Shown one piece after another: positions 8,639 through 18,500 of a stretch of 25,179 nt of DNA. This DNA is from Hirudo medicinalis (Eukaryota > Annelida > Clitellata > Hirudinida > Hirudinidae): assembly GCA_011800805.1 (NCBI GenBank), contig MPNW01000284.1, forward strand, positions 173,237 to 198,415. Reading direction: 5' to 3'. The notes under the pieces are model-generated. The model ran no database searches, was not told the origin of the DNA, and saw only the letters and a program-made list of their open reading frames with translations. Positions within the stretch are counted from its first letter, which is position 1; each line of letters starts with the position of its first letter. The translations under genes were made by a program, and so were the position numbers.

Positions 8639-9147
8639 AACAACAGAATATTTCCACAATGGCCGAATAGCTAATAATGGGTGAATTATGTTCGTAGCTG
8701 GTAAAACATTGCAATTGTCGCCAGTTTGTTTTAAGTTCAATTTTTACTTAAACGGTCTTCAATTTGTAGCACTTATATAGTCGAATTTCAAAAAGTTGTT
8801 TTTAGTGGAGTTGTAAAGAAAAAAAATTCAACTATTTTGTTTCAATTAATTAATTTCTGGACTTTACCTTGCAAGCTTTCATTAACGGCTTTATTAATTC
8901 GTATTTGATGTTACAATAAATTTCATACTTTTGATAGTAAGTTGATTCCTTTTTGTGAGATTCGGCTTTGAATTGTTTGATTGGATTCATTTCTGCACAG
9001 CTTTAAATAATAAAAAACTAGAGGAAAGGATTGCACACGCAAGGTAATTTGCAGACGTCATTTACAACTCCAAACTCAGCGGTTACGGGTTCCTATTACA
9101 TCAATTTGGTAATGAAAAAGCAACAACAAACAGTCGTGATTGCAATA
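8639..9147. other. AT-rich spacer, no gene seen
   Basis: 3' flank of gene C with no recognised exon, repeat family or RNA gene. Confidence 0.5.
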
Positions 9148-9215
9148 TTTTAAAACCCGGGACGGGCCACAAAAATTTGCCGGGCCCCTTGGCACTTGCC
9201 CCCCCTTCTCGGAGG
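9148..9215. mobile_element. hAT-MITE-like GC-rich fragment
   Basis: TTTAAAACCC followed by GGG, a short spacer and AAAAATT parallels the interior of the MITE at about 3333-3366. The following GGGCCCCTTGGCACTTGCC also resembles, in reverse, the first part of that element. It is too short and rearranged to set its ends. Confidence 0.4.
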
Positions 9216-9282
9216 TCCTACTTGCACAGCCTAATTCACTTTGCACTAATTTGTATTCAGTAGTATACAATTGCCATGAAAC

Positions 9283-9500
9283 CTATAATAATTATAATAA
9301 TGATTATTATTATTATTATATTTATAATATAATATATGTTATATATATATAAATATATGTTTATTTGTATTATTATATTTAATATAATATTATTAATATA
9401 TTATTTTTATATATTAATATAAATATAAATAATATTAATATGTTATTATTAATAACAGACTTATTATATATATTATATTATAGAATTATAATTATAGAAC
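9283..9500. repeat. AT-only low-complexity tract
   Basis: ATT/TATA-rich simple sequence with many small palindromes and almost no G or C. Confidence 0.8.
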
Positions 9501-9597
9501 CGGGTAATTGAATAAATTGAAATACTGGCTCATAATTAATTTTCTATTAATGTGGAATTTAAATCATGAGGAAGGGGTCTGGAATTTTTCTGCTTTA

Positions 9598-10010
9598 TCA
9601 TAGAAACAAAACCACAATCAGGAGGAAATTATTGACATTTCAGGAAATGAAAAAATTTTATTGAGAATTACGGCGAGGAATTTCTTCTTTTATTTTTCCA
9701 ATGTCTGAAAATATATTCATTTGTTGCTGAGAATAAAAGCAGAAAAGTGCTATTGAAAAGTATTGAATGCTCAAATAATTGATTTTTTTATTGTAAAACC
9801 TTTCTTAAATTCACATTTTTAGTTTCCCCAAGAAGTTTTTTCAACGAATGGGCGAATCAATAGAGCAACAGCATACACTGTTTGTTTCATCCATCAGGCA
9901 GTTGAGGCTGCTTAAATTATGGCACATTACTTTTAGTTTTCGATAAACCATTGATCCTCCATCGTGAATATTAAATCTGAAAAGACTCCGGGCCAAAAAG
10001 CCGCAGCCAT
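9598..10010 (+). repeat. Duplicated upstream block, copy 2
   Basis: Counterpart of 5072-5640, diverged by many substitutions and small indels but collinear. It lacks the (GTTT)n expansion, keeping only TGTTTGTTTCATCCATCA. It lies upstream of the exon-1 start at 10828, supporting segmental duplication of a whole gene-plus-flank unit. Confidence 0.75.
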
Positions 10011-10179
10011 TTATGTTAGGATGGGGCAATACATCATTCTTTCAACCAGACACTAATAACTTGATGCTCCTTCATCAATTTATCAATAAAATATATTACT
10101 TTCATATATTATTTCATGTCTAAGATTCGCAACTTTAAAAAAACTGAAGTTGTTGCAAACCTCATTTCCCACGTGTAAG

Positions 10180-10780
10180 ACTCCCGTGAATACTTCTCGC
10201 TGGAAAAAATCTGGTTCTACTGACCAGATTTAAACATAAGTGCATCTATTAACCACAAGACATTCAACAACATCCTTAATATTTTTAATTTTTTTTGTTA
10301 TGCTCCATAGAATTATTTTTAGCCGATCTCTGGAGAAATCTCCATGCCCAGATTTGCAAAACGAGATAATTCTGACTTATTTTTAAATCAAAGTTGCTAG
10401 AAAATAATGATTAAAAAAATTCAATTTAATTATTATTTAATTAAATCATAATTAATAACATAATTTTTTAAAAATTATTAATATGTTGTCGCCAGGGTTA
10501 CAACAGTATGTATATATATGCGAATATAATCCCGCATGGTCTAAAGATTAAGACTTCTGCCTCTCAAGGTGGCAGCACGGATTCGATTCCCTTAGCGGGA
10601 GCGTCGTCCTAATCACCTAGCTACGCAACTGACGTCAATGAACAATTAATTTTTTAGCGCAAAAATAAATTTAAGAAAGAAAACAGATTTGACAAAGAAA
10701 CCAATTAAAAAATAGAAGAACGGAGAAATTAATTTACTTTTTATCAGCTAATACAGAAACTTGTTTCCAAGTTCCATACT
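10180..10780. other. Extra DNA in the 5' flank of the 10828 start
   Basis: The flank at 5773-5832 runs from TTGTTGCAGACC to the ATG in about 60 bp. At the second start the matching TTGTTGCAAACC is at 10150 and the ATG is about 0.67 kb later. The added segment contains the tRNA-Glu-like SINE. I see no gene in it. Confidence 0.5.
10530..10660 (+). mobile_element. tRNA-Glu-like SINE, copy 1
   Basis: 10530-10600 looks like a degenerate tRNA: TCCCGC at the 5' side pairs with GCGGGA at the 3' side, with an A box (TGGTCTAAAGATTA) and a B box (GGATTCGATTCCC) between. The wording and the CTCTCAA loop resemble tRNA-Glu(CTC). The T stem has mismatches, so a working tRNA is unlikely. A body follows (GTCGTCCTAATCACCTAG, then ACGTCA) that recurs in inverse orientation at 23784-23874. 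That makes this a dispersed element rather than a lone tRNA pseudogene. Confidence 0.7.
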
Positions 10781-10827
10781 AAATTTTCTCTGCGAAAAAT
10801 TTCAAAATATAATTTAGAATTAAACCA
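10781..10827 (+). promoter_or_regulatory. Putative promoter-proximal/5' UTR sequence before 10828
   Basis: The last 12 bases before the ATG equal those before the start at 5833. Upstream, AAATTTTCTC is shared loosely with CACATTTTCTC at about 5783. No TATA box can be placed with confidence. Confidence 0.3.
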
Positions 10828-11085
10828 ATGGAATTCTCCAAGATATTTGTGGCATCATGTTTAATTGTTACAGCATCAGGTTTGAGCGATTCTTTTACGT
10901 TTCGTAGAAGTTCCGAATGCAGTGGCCAAATACGATGTGCCANNNNNNNNNNNNNNNNAATTCTCCAAGATATTTGTGGCATCATGTTTAATTGTTACAG
11001 CATCAGGTTTGAGCGATTCTTTTACGTTTCGTAGAAGTTCCGAATGCAGTGGCCAAATACGATGTGCCATCAACGTACCCAGTTT
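10816..11085 (+). other. Unmerged contig overlap around a 16-N gap
   Basis: 10832-10942 (left of the Ns) and 10959-11069 (right) are the same 111 bases. The left contig ends 127 bases after the first shared base (10816), and the right contig starts 127 bases before the first paralogue difference (11086). 127+127-111 = 143, the length of the shared repeat. The Ns at 10943-10958 therefore do not represent 16 unknown bases, and the doubled exon start is not a biological tandem duplication. Confidence 0.9.
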
Positions 11086-12263
11086 AACTCAAAATTCAAG
11101 TTTGATCCACTGTGCCCTTCTCTGCAAGTCTCTGAAAAGCTGCAGAGGCTTCAATTATTTGGAGAACACGTCGACATGCCAGCTGTTTGACATCTTTCCT
11201 TTCAAAATATCTCACCAACCACGTTGCAGTAATTACCAGGTCAGTTATTCCAAAATTTAATTTACCTGTCTTCGACTTAGTGTTTGTTAATTTTGCAGCC
11301 ATTTTCATTGCTAACAGGTAAATATGTTCCTTTGTTAATCTTTAATCTCCGTTGTTGCATGCAATCAATAAATGATCTGGTTTCATTCAACTAACTTATT
11401 GTACAAATTAAAACCATGCAGTAATTAGTTTGTTCACGTGTTCAGTCAATCTTGCACTATGTCAACCATCGTACCAAAGCTCGACGTATCAGTCGAATGG
11501 CTACACCCTTTCCTCGTGGCTGGCAGTCGACGGTTTGCTGGGAACGAATGTAAATGCGGGGCAATGCGCCCACACGAATGATGGCTATGGAGGGGAGAAC
11601 TGGTTTATGGTGGAATTAAATCGTACAGTGACCATCAGCCGTGTTCGAATTTTGACAAGAGAAGCTCCTGATGCATACGGTAAGTCACAAATTTACTTAA
11701 TTTTTAACTTTCAAGACTTTGAATAAGAATTCGGCGTGCAGGTTGGCCGAATGGGTTGCGTTCCTGCATGCGGTCGTAATATCAACAGTCGTGATGTGTC
11801 GTGTTCGCAACCCAGCCTTCGGCGCCAGGCTTGCACCCTCGGGTAGAGGCGCTATATAAATGGTAGATCGATTAAAAAAGTGCCTTCACATACCATTCGG
11901 TTACATAAGGCACTCAAAAGATCGACTAAATACAAATTCTCTGTCGAAATTGAATTATTAAGAGATAAGTGCAATTGTTTTGAATAATGAAAAGATAAAA
12001 ATCCACCTCCTTAAACAGCAGTCAGATACAAGGACCTCATCATCGGTGTAACCAATGATTCATGGTTGGTGAATAGACCAGTAAGAAACACGTATCCTCT
12101 GTGTGGAATTTACCAGGGACCTGTTGCTATGGCATCTTGGATTCAAATCAATTGTTCCAACAATAGCACTCCACCATCAAGATACGTCATTGTTCAACAA
12201 ACTCCCGTTGATATTGTTTATGGGGGCTATTTGAGCTTGTGCGAAGTAGAGGTTTTCCAATGA
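10828..12263 (+). CDS. Secreted PAN/apple-like + fucolectin-type lectin, gene B
   Basis: ATG at 10828. Exon 1 is 10828-10831 plus 10959-11239 once the doubled contig overlap is removed. It is followed by the microexon 11299-11317, exon 3 at 11446-11679 and exon 4 at 12019-12263. All phases agree and the product is 260 residues. Relative to gene A: SLTQN replaces SFTKN and YLENT replaces YLANT in the PAN region; the linker reads PFSLLT; REAP replaces RED-P in the lectin domain; and the stop comes two codons earlier (VFQ-stop). The donor of exon 1 is GTCAGT instead of GTAAGT. Intron 3 is 339 bp against 126 bp in gene A because of a SINE insertion. It is likely a functional paralogue. The 5' end may really belong to gene A (see the contig-order finding). 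Confidence 0.87.
11733..11935 (+). mobile_element. tRNA-derived SINE in intron 3 of gene B, copy 2
   Basis: Same family as 2825-2998: GTGCAGGTTGGCCGAATGGG at the head, B box GTTCGCAACCC, and tail GCGCTATATAAATGGT (about 11850-11864). A further tail carries the 8-bp inverted repeat AGTGCCTT (11879-11886) and AAGGCACT (11907-11914). Gene A intron 3 lacks it, and the two introns align on both sides. The insertion is bracketed by similar AATAAGAATTC and AAATACAAATTC, a likely imperfect target-site duplication. Confidence 0.8.
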
Positions 12264-12436
12264 TTTTCCTACAATGAATTTGACATTTTAAAGAAAATTC
12301 ACTGAATACGACATTTGTTTTCAACGTTGGAGTTCCTTAATTAACAACATTCATTAAATATTGTGCGTATTTTATTAGATTTTAGTTATTAATATTATAA
12401 TATAGCATGATACGATGTGATGTGATGTGAGGGGGT

Positions 12437-12473
12437 AACTGTCTAGGAGACAGGGAATTTTTAGGGGCGGCCC
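12437..12473. mobile_element. hAT-MITE terminal fragment
   Basis: CTGTCTAGGAGACAGGGAAT followed by TTTTAGGGGCGGCCC parallels the 3' terminus of the MITE ending at 3485 (CTGCCTAGGAGCCCGAAATT then CTGTCGGCGGC). The other end is not found nearby. Confidence 0.45.
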
Positions 12474-12749
12474 TATATTACGATTTGGTTTGATTTTATT
12501 TTATGAACGTCGAACATATGCAAACAAAAACTAAAATGCGAAGACAATTGAAATGCATAAAAAATGTTCAAAAGCAAAATATCCCAAAGTGATTTACATC
12601 CCGGTAAGAGGGCCACCTATGTAAATGAACAATTGAGTAAATGTTTACAACAAACGAAATGAATAAAAAACAAGATGAGAATGTGCATGGGACGGAAACA
12701 AGGAGACATTAATTAAGCAGACATTAAGTGTTAAATAAGTACAATTTAT
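12474..12749. other. Spacer, no gene seen
   Basis: AT-rich DNA between a MITE fragment and the retrotransposon remnant. It may include the 3' UTR of that element, because the remnant's 3' end faces this way. Confidence 0.4.
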
Positions 12750-14265
12750 AAGATGCCTTGAAAGTTCATATTGATGTAGATGAGGTGACTTCTTTAGGTA
12801 TGGATGAATATATATGTGGACCTGAGAATTTAATGGAAAATTGTTTCAGGGTGGTATTTGCAAATTCACTCCGAAAGCGATTGACATTACGTATGTCGTG
12901 TAAATGAATTTCTGATGAGCTGGTGAAGTAGTCGTAATATGAAGTATGCAGCATGTTGAGTGAGAATATGTGTAGAAGCACAGCTATATTCAACTGATAA
13001 TGAAACTGATAAATGTTGAGTAGTTTATTATCGGTGAACGAGGATTTTGACATTCGGTGACCCGAGGATGAGTGTGGTTGAAGATGACATATTACCCCTA
13101 AATATCTCCTTTTTTTATGTAAGGGTTTTAGACGAGAGGAGTAATTTAACGGCCAGACAATATTGCAGTATTACAAATAAGGATGAAATAGGGAATAGTA
13201 CATCATGATAGTTGTAGTTTTGTCAGTGAGGAAACGGACGCAAGTTAAGATGACGTTGTTTTTCGAGATGTTAGAGTTAATGTACTTAATATGATCAGAC
13301 AAAGCAAGATGTTCATCTAATAGAATACCAAGGAATTCACATGAGTTGACACGATTTATGAGGATGCCATTAATTTGTAAGGTATTGTTGCAGACAATTT
13401 TCCTATTCAAAGAGTGAAATAGAATATAGATTTAGGGAAAGTATATTTGCAGAGAACCACTGAAACAGGAGATTCATTTCATTGTTTTGATGTCTTCATA
13501 GAGATTGGACAGATTATCACCAGAGATGAAAAGATTTGTGTCAGCAGCACACAAAACAAATTCAAATAGAGCGGAGATTGAAAACAAATCGTTGATGTAA
13601 ATGAGAAATAGGAGTGGACCTTATATAGATCCTTGTGGTACTCCACAAGAAATGTGTTCAACTGACGACATGGTGTCAAGGAAATATACTTGTTGAGTTC
13701 TGTTTTCGAGGTAACTCTGGAATCGTTTTAGCAGGATTCCTCTAGCACCATAATACTCTAATTGTTGAGTTCTGTTTTCTAGGGAACTTGTAAATTTTGG
13801 AGTGGAGATGAATTAGTGGCAGGACGATGGAATGGGTATTTCTGAAGCCATATTGATTTTCAGTTATTAGGGAGAATTTTGATAGATAGCTGTAAAGCCT
13901 TGTGTACGTGACTTTTTCGAAGGCAAAATAGGTGTTGAAAGAGTTAGCAATGTCAGAAGATGAAGGCAGTAACGTGCCTTCTTTTGTGAGGAAGTCTTTG
14001 CAAGGCTCGCTAAACTTTAGCTTGTTAATGAGTGGGTTTATCAGTTTTCAGGTCGCTTTAAGGTTATCTTTGTATAAAGCAAACTTGGATGAGTCGAATT
14101 CTTTGATGATTGAAGTTTTCTTTGATTTGAACATGTTTCTGAATGAGATAAACTTTTCTTTTGTGGTAATTGTTGGATTTTTGATATAGTTTCAATAAAA
14201 TATAATTTTTCTTCTTATATGACTTTAGAAGGTCAGGAGTCCTCCATTCATTTATAGATCATTTC
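12750..14265 (-). mobile_element. Decayed non-LTR retrotransposon (reverse transcriptase remnant)
   Basis: Read on the minus strand from about 14200 down, pieces follow reverse-transcriptase order. DIANSFNTYF comes first; FEKVTYTRLYSYLSKFSLIT with ENQYGFRNTHS lies at about 13920-13820; GVPQGSI, an in-frame stop at 13621-13623, then GPLLFLIYIND follow; CAADTNLF replaces the usual [FY]ADDTNLF at about 13557-13530. FLGILLDEHL and LFHPYL at 13350-13171, YCNIVWPLNYSSRLKPL, and GPHIYSSIPKEV at about 12820 complete the C-terminal part. This order and wording are typical of the CR1/Jockey-type group of LINEs. Frames are broken by stops and shifts and the first catalytic Asp of the ADD box is Ala, so it is dead. 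The endonuclease part is not seen, which fits a 5'-truncated insertion. Confidence 0.85.
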
Positions 14266-14504
14266 TAGTTATTCGAGTGTATAATTTATGCTTATATAAG
14301 CATAATTACTGAAATCAATCAACTGAAATGATAAAGACTTATGAAAAAAATACTTGTACGTAAGACATAGAAAGTATTGAAGTATATTTGTTATTATAAC
14401 CACATTTTTGCATTAAATTAAAGAAAACAAATTTTTAAAATAGTATCGATATCAACCAAATATGTTGTTTTATTAACTTTATCGTAAAAAAATAATATAG
14501 TTTA

Positions 14505-14560
14505 GGGGCCGGTGGTCGTTCTGCCTAGGGGCCCGAAATTTCTCTCATCGGGCGGTCCTG
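14505..14560. mobile_element. hAT-MITE 3' terminal fragment
   Basis: TCTGCCTAGGGGCCCGAAAT, then TTCTC and CGGGCGGTCCTG, parallels the right end of the 3300-3485 MITE (TCTGCCTAGGAGCCCGAAAT, then TTCTG and CGGCGGCTCTG). It lies just outside the retrotransposon remnant. Confidence 0.55.
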
Positions 14561-14710
14561 CTTGTGGATTCTAAGTCTGCTTTATGATCTTTTGAAAGGC
14601 ATGAAAATAACTTTTTGATCTTTCTGAAACAAATATCGAAAACAAGTTATGAATCCGCTTAAATCAATGATCGTACTTTCTTATTCCGAGTCCATGTGAG
14701 GCGACATCTT

Positions 14711-15427
14711 CAGAGTATTTGAAAGACATTCAACTGTACAGGTCAGGGAGGTGTAATAAACGTTCCATCTTTCATACGATTTGGAATAAGAGGAAAAATC
14801 CAGTGTGCAATTGTTTGTAAATTAAGGGAAAATTGCCTAAATTTTAATTATCCAGAAAATATCAAGTCATGCCAGCTGCTCGACTATCTTCCACACACGA
14901 TTTCGGATCTTATTCGTTCTAAGTATAACCACTACTTTGTGGTTAGCGTCGGATTCCGACAGCCTATCTTTTGCCTTTGTTTGAAAACAATTTTTTAAAT
15001 TTGTTTAGGTTTTGACTATACAAATAACACCAAGTAAGCATTTTCTTGCTTTAGGTATTGCAGGACCAATTTGTATTTGTGTTTCCATGTTTATAGTTTA
15101 ATATGTTTTGGTCATTAAGTGACAAAACTTAGTTTTCTTGCTCAGTCATCAGATATCAAAACCTCGACATCGGCGTGACCAATGATTCGTGGCTAGTGAA
15201 AAAACCAGTAAGAAGCACGTATCCTTTGTGTGGGATCTGTCAGGGACCTGTTGTTATCGCAGATTGGATTCAAATTAACTGTTCCATCAATGGTACCCAT
15301 ACGCAAATTACGTCATTGTTCCATAAATATTTACTAAATAGTTTCTATAATTACTTCTTCAAATGACCCTGTTATGGGAGGTCACTTGAGCTTGTATGAT
15401 TTACAGTTGTTCGAATTTCCAGTTTGA
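14711..15427 (+). pseudogene. Old diverged lectin copy D (PAN exon and terminal exon)
   Basis: 14732-14938 keeps an open, diverged PAN exon: CTGQGGVINVPSF, KIQCAIVCKLRENCLNFNYP and KSCQLLDYLP match the gene A cysteines and their spacing. Upstream of it, the FRRSS region survives only out of frame (about 14711-14734) and no signal peptide or ATG is recognisable. The lectin exon 3 is absent from the 200 bp before 15146. A terminal exon starts at 15146 after TTGCTCAG with the family's phase: IRYQNLDIGVTNDSWLVKKP and STYPLCGICQGP. It then shifts frame near 15300, meets a TAA after the YVIV-equivalent and carries about 38 extra bases around 15330-15365. The original terminal stop is TGA at 15425-15427, with AATAAA at 15498. 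Probably an old duplicate that decayed after losing its middle exon. Confidence 0.8.
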
Positions 15428-15503
15428 AAGTTTGGCAAATTTGCTTCAATCTTCTCGTGAATTGACAGCAAGTTGTCAATTAACAATACACGAAACCAAT
15501 AAA

Positions 15504-18500
15504 AATGTTAAAAATAACTAATAACTGAGAAGAAGTATTCGAAATGATCAACATTTTTTTTTAAATTTCCCATTCATCCACGGTAATCAGGTATTCTAAA
15601 CGATAGATACTTTAACCACAAAAACGTGCAACCATTACATTGTGTTGTACTCTTTTTGTTATATTTCCTTTGCTTCTAGTCTTGGTTTTACTACTGATTT
15701 ATGTTCTATTGGACGAAAAACCGATGTGAGTCATCAACATTCCTCATTGACATTTACACCCCAATTTCTCCCCTTCAATCACCATAATCGACCTGTTTTA
15801 TCGCTCCATTTCTACTCGGAAGTGCTAGTCTGTCACGTGATGCTAAGACTCACCATTTCCGGGGAGGCCTGGCTGGAAAGTTATGGCAAAAATTTGATGG
15901 CACCACATGGAAATGGTAATATAGATCAGCTGTTTTATGGTTGAGTTGATGCGGGTAAATGTAAGAAATGTAACTTCATGATGCTTCAAATGTCAAAGGA
16001 AGCATTTCATAACAATATTAAGAAAAAAAATTCAAACTATTATGCCATCTGCGAAGTTTTCATCCATGATTGAAACTATGATCGACTGAACGCCTGGAGA
16101 AGGAATGCAAGAGGATCGTGAACTTAAGGCCATTACAGTTTGCAATGCTCATAAAACGGTCGGGTGTGTGGTCAAGATTCCATCCGCTCTTTTTAACTGA
16201 TTTCCAGTGAGGCAGGATGTGTCTGGGATTGGCACTGCATGTCTGCCTTTGCATCCCTGTGTCCGCTTCCTTTTCATTTTCCTTTGTGGAGATCGCAACA
16301 TAAGGCATTGTAAATAAAGGTAACGACTGTGATAACAATGGTTGAAGTGGCTGTAAACTCTTCAGTAGTGAGTGCTACTCAGGTAGAATTCATATCGTCG
16401 AGTACCAGCGGTTTAAAACCAGCGTACAGAAATGAATATCGACGAATATACAACAAATAAATAAATTTATAATGAATATTTTCTAGAAGCTTCACTAGTG
16501 ATTACTTAAGCGTGCACCACTGCTTTCGTTGTTTGACACCGAGTAAATTTGAAGCGTTACATCTTCGTCAATGTCGTGAAAATCCTTTGATCCTCTGACG
16601 TGTCATTCAACTTTTCGCTGGTGGTGACACCTGGGCCTATTGTTGTGGCCTTCGATTTTATTCGTCGCCATCTTTCTTTTGAACATTTTGAGACTCCACG
16701 ATACGAAGTGATGATTATTAGTGTTTTAAACGTCCTCATCAACTTCTCATGTGAACACTCATTCACTAGTTTGCCATCAGCGCAACTATCGTCTGTTTAG
16801 CATGGATTAAATCTGTGAAAAGAGAAGTGCAAGTATTAGTGAAATACAAAAATTATTTGAGACCTGATTTTTTGCAGAGAAACTACAAAGTTTTTAGTTA
16901 AAAAATATAAATAAATAAAAACACATACTTTAAAACTGGCGTCTGAAAACGAAAATAGTAAAAAGTAAACATAAAACATAACAACATCAATAGTTTGTAA
17001 TTAGGCAGCCTCAAGCAGTCCAAAATAATTGTGAACTTAAAACGGCTAAACCAACCATTCGAGTACCACTCAGGTATGTCATTGGAAGCAAGTAAGTCTC
17101 CTATTTTCTTCATTTCCTTTGTGGCATCACATCCTCATTAAATTGCTCATTTAAATCCTGCGTAAACAAAGAGGACTTGAAAGCATAAACAGGAGCCAAG
17201 GTCACACCGGTGACTGCTTTTGATCCAGAATATTTTAATTGAGGTTGAGAACCGAAATGAGGTTTGCGAATATTTATGAAGATGTTTGAAATAATTTTAA
17301 CACATGGATGATTAACAATAATTATCATCTCTTGCATTCTTCCGTCTTCAATTTAGAAAGCACCTTAAAAGAATGTAGAATAGGAATAAAGAACGATAAT
17401 TAGGAAGGACGTGTAATAAAATCAATCGAGTTAGTAGCAAAAATGAATTATTAATAGAAGGAATAAGTTGCAAGAATCATTAGAGTTGAGATATTTTTTA
17501 TAGCTGTAAAAAATCTAGAAAGAAATGACACAATGTGATTTGTTTCAACTTCTTGGTGGTCACTAAGGAATAAATAGCCGCCAATGGAGACTGAATACTT
17601 GATAATAATTGAATATTTCATTCAATGACCTTTCACCTCTGCTCACCTCTTTTTGACCTTGCAGTCAGTTTCGTGTTTACAAGTTAATTTTAACAACTTC
17701 GAAGCACATCGCCGTATCTCATTATGCACTCATTTCAGTCGATCACCTTACATATTCTGTAATAAAGCAATCTACGTCACCTTTTACTGGCTACAAACAA
17801 AAGTCCCTAATAAAAGTATCTCACTTAGAGATCTATTTAAAATACATCAAGATACATCTAAGATAGCTGGCCATTGATGCAACAAACTTCATATTTTAGG
17901 GAAAACCATTTTTTCTTTAAACAAAATCCCGGACAGCAACAAGGAAGCCCGCGACGAAACCAGAAATTGATTTATCAACTGGAATGATTTGGCGCCCAAT
18001 TGGAAGTGACAGTTTGATAAACCGTGGTTGGCACATCGTGTTCAACGATGTGTGCCTTCCAAGCGATCTGATTCCTTTGGGCTGTTGAAGATGATGGCAC
18101 AGGCTGATATGGAATCTCAGTGGGTTGTGTCGTTCGTCAATTGGAGAAATTAATAAGATTTAATTGTTTTTAACTTATTAACCAAGGAAAAGGTGATTAA
18201 TGATAAGAAGAGTAATACAAGTATTTAATTTATCAGGACAAGTAATATTTATAACTCGAAGTAGAATTATGAAAATTTCTTCTACAAATATGGCCACTAT
18301 TTCATCTTATTTTTTCATAATCCTTAATTTATAACGTTTCCACTCACTGTCGACATTTAAGCAAGAATAACATGAATCACCTAACATTGCATCACCTCAC
18401 ATTAAGCAATGTCATCCTAATGGTCTTCAATTCGTACAATGAATATTTTGTATTAAGCTTCCAACCAAAACAAATGAACAGAACTATTGAAAACTTCACT

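Noticed and set aside
10530..10600. Functional tRNA-Glu gene
   Set aside because: The T stem and anticodon stem are mismatched and a shared SINE body follows, so it is a tRNA-derived repeat.
10832..11069. Tandem duplication of the signal-peptide exon start in gene B
   Set aside because: The two 111-bp copies flank a run of Ns and end exactly at k=127 contig edges; this is an unmerged overlap.
13932..14189. Plus-strand 85-codon frame
   Set aside because: It is the antisense shadow of the minus-strand retrotransposon remnant.
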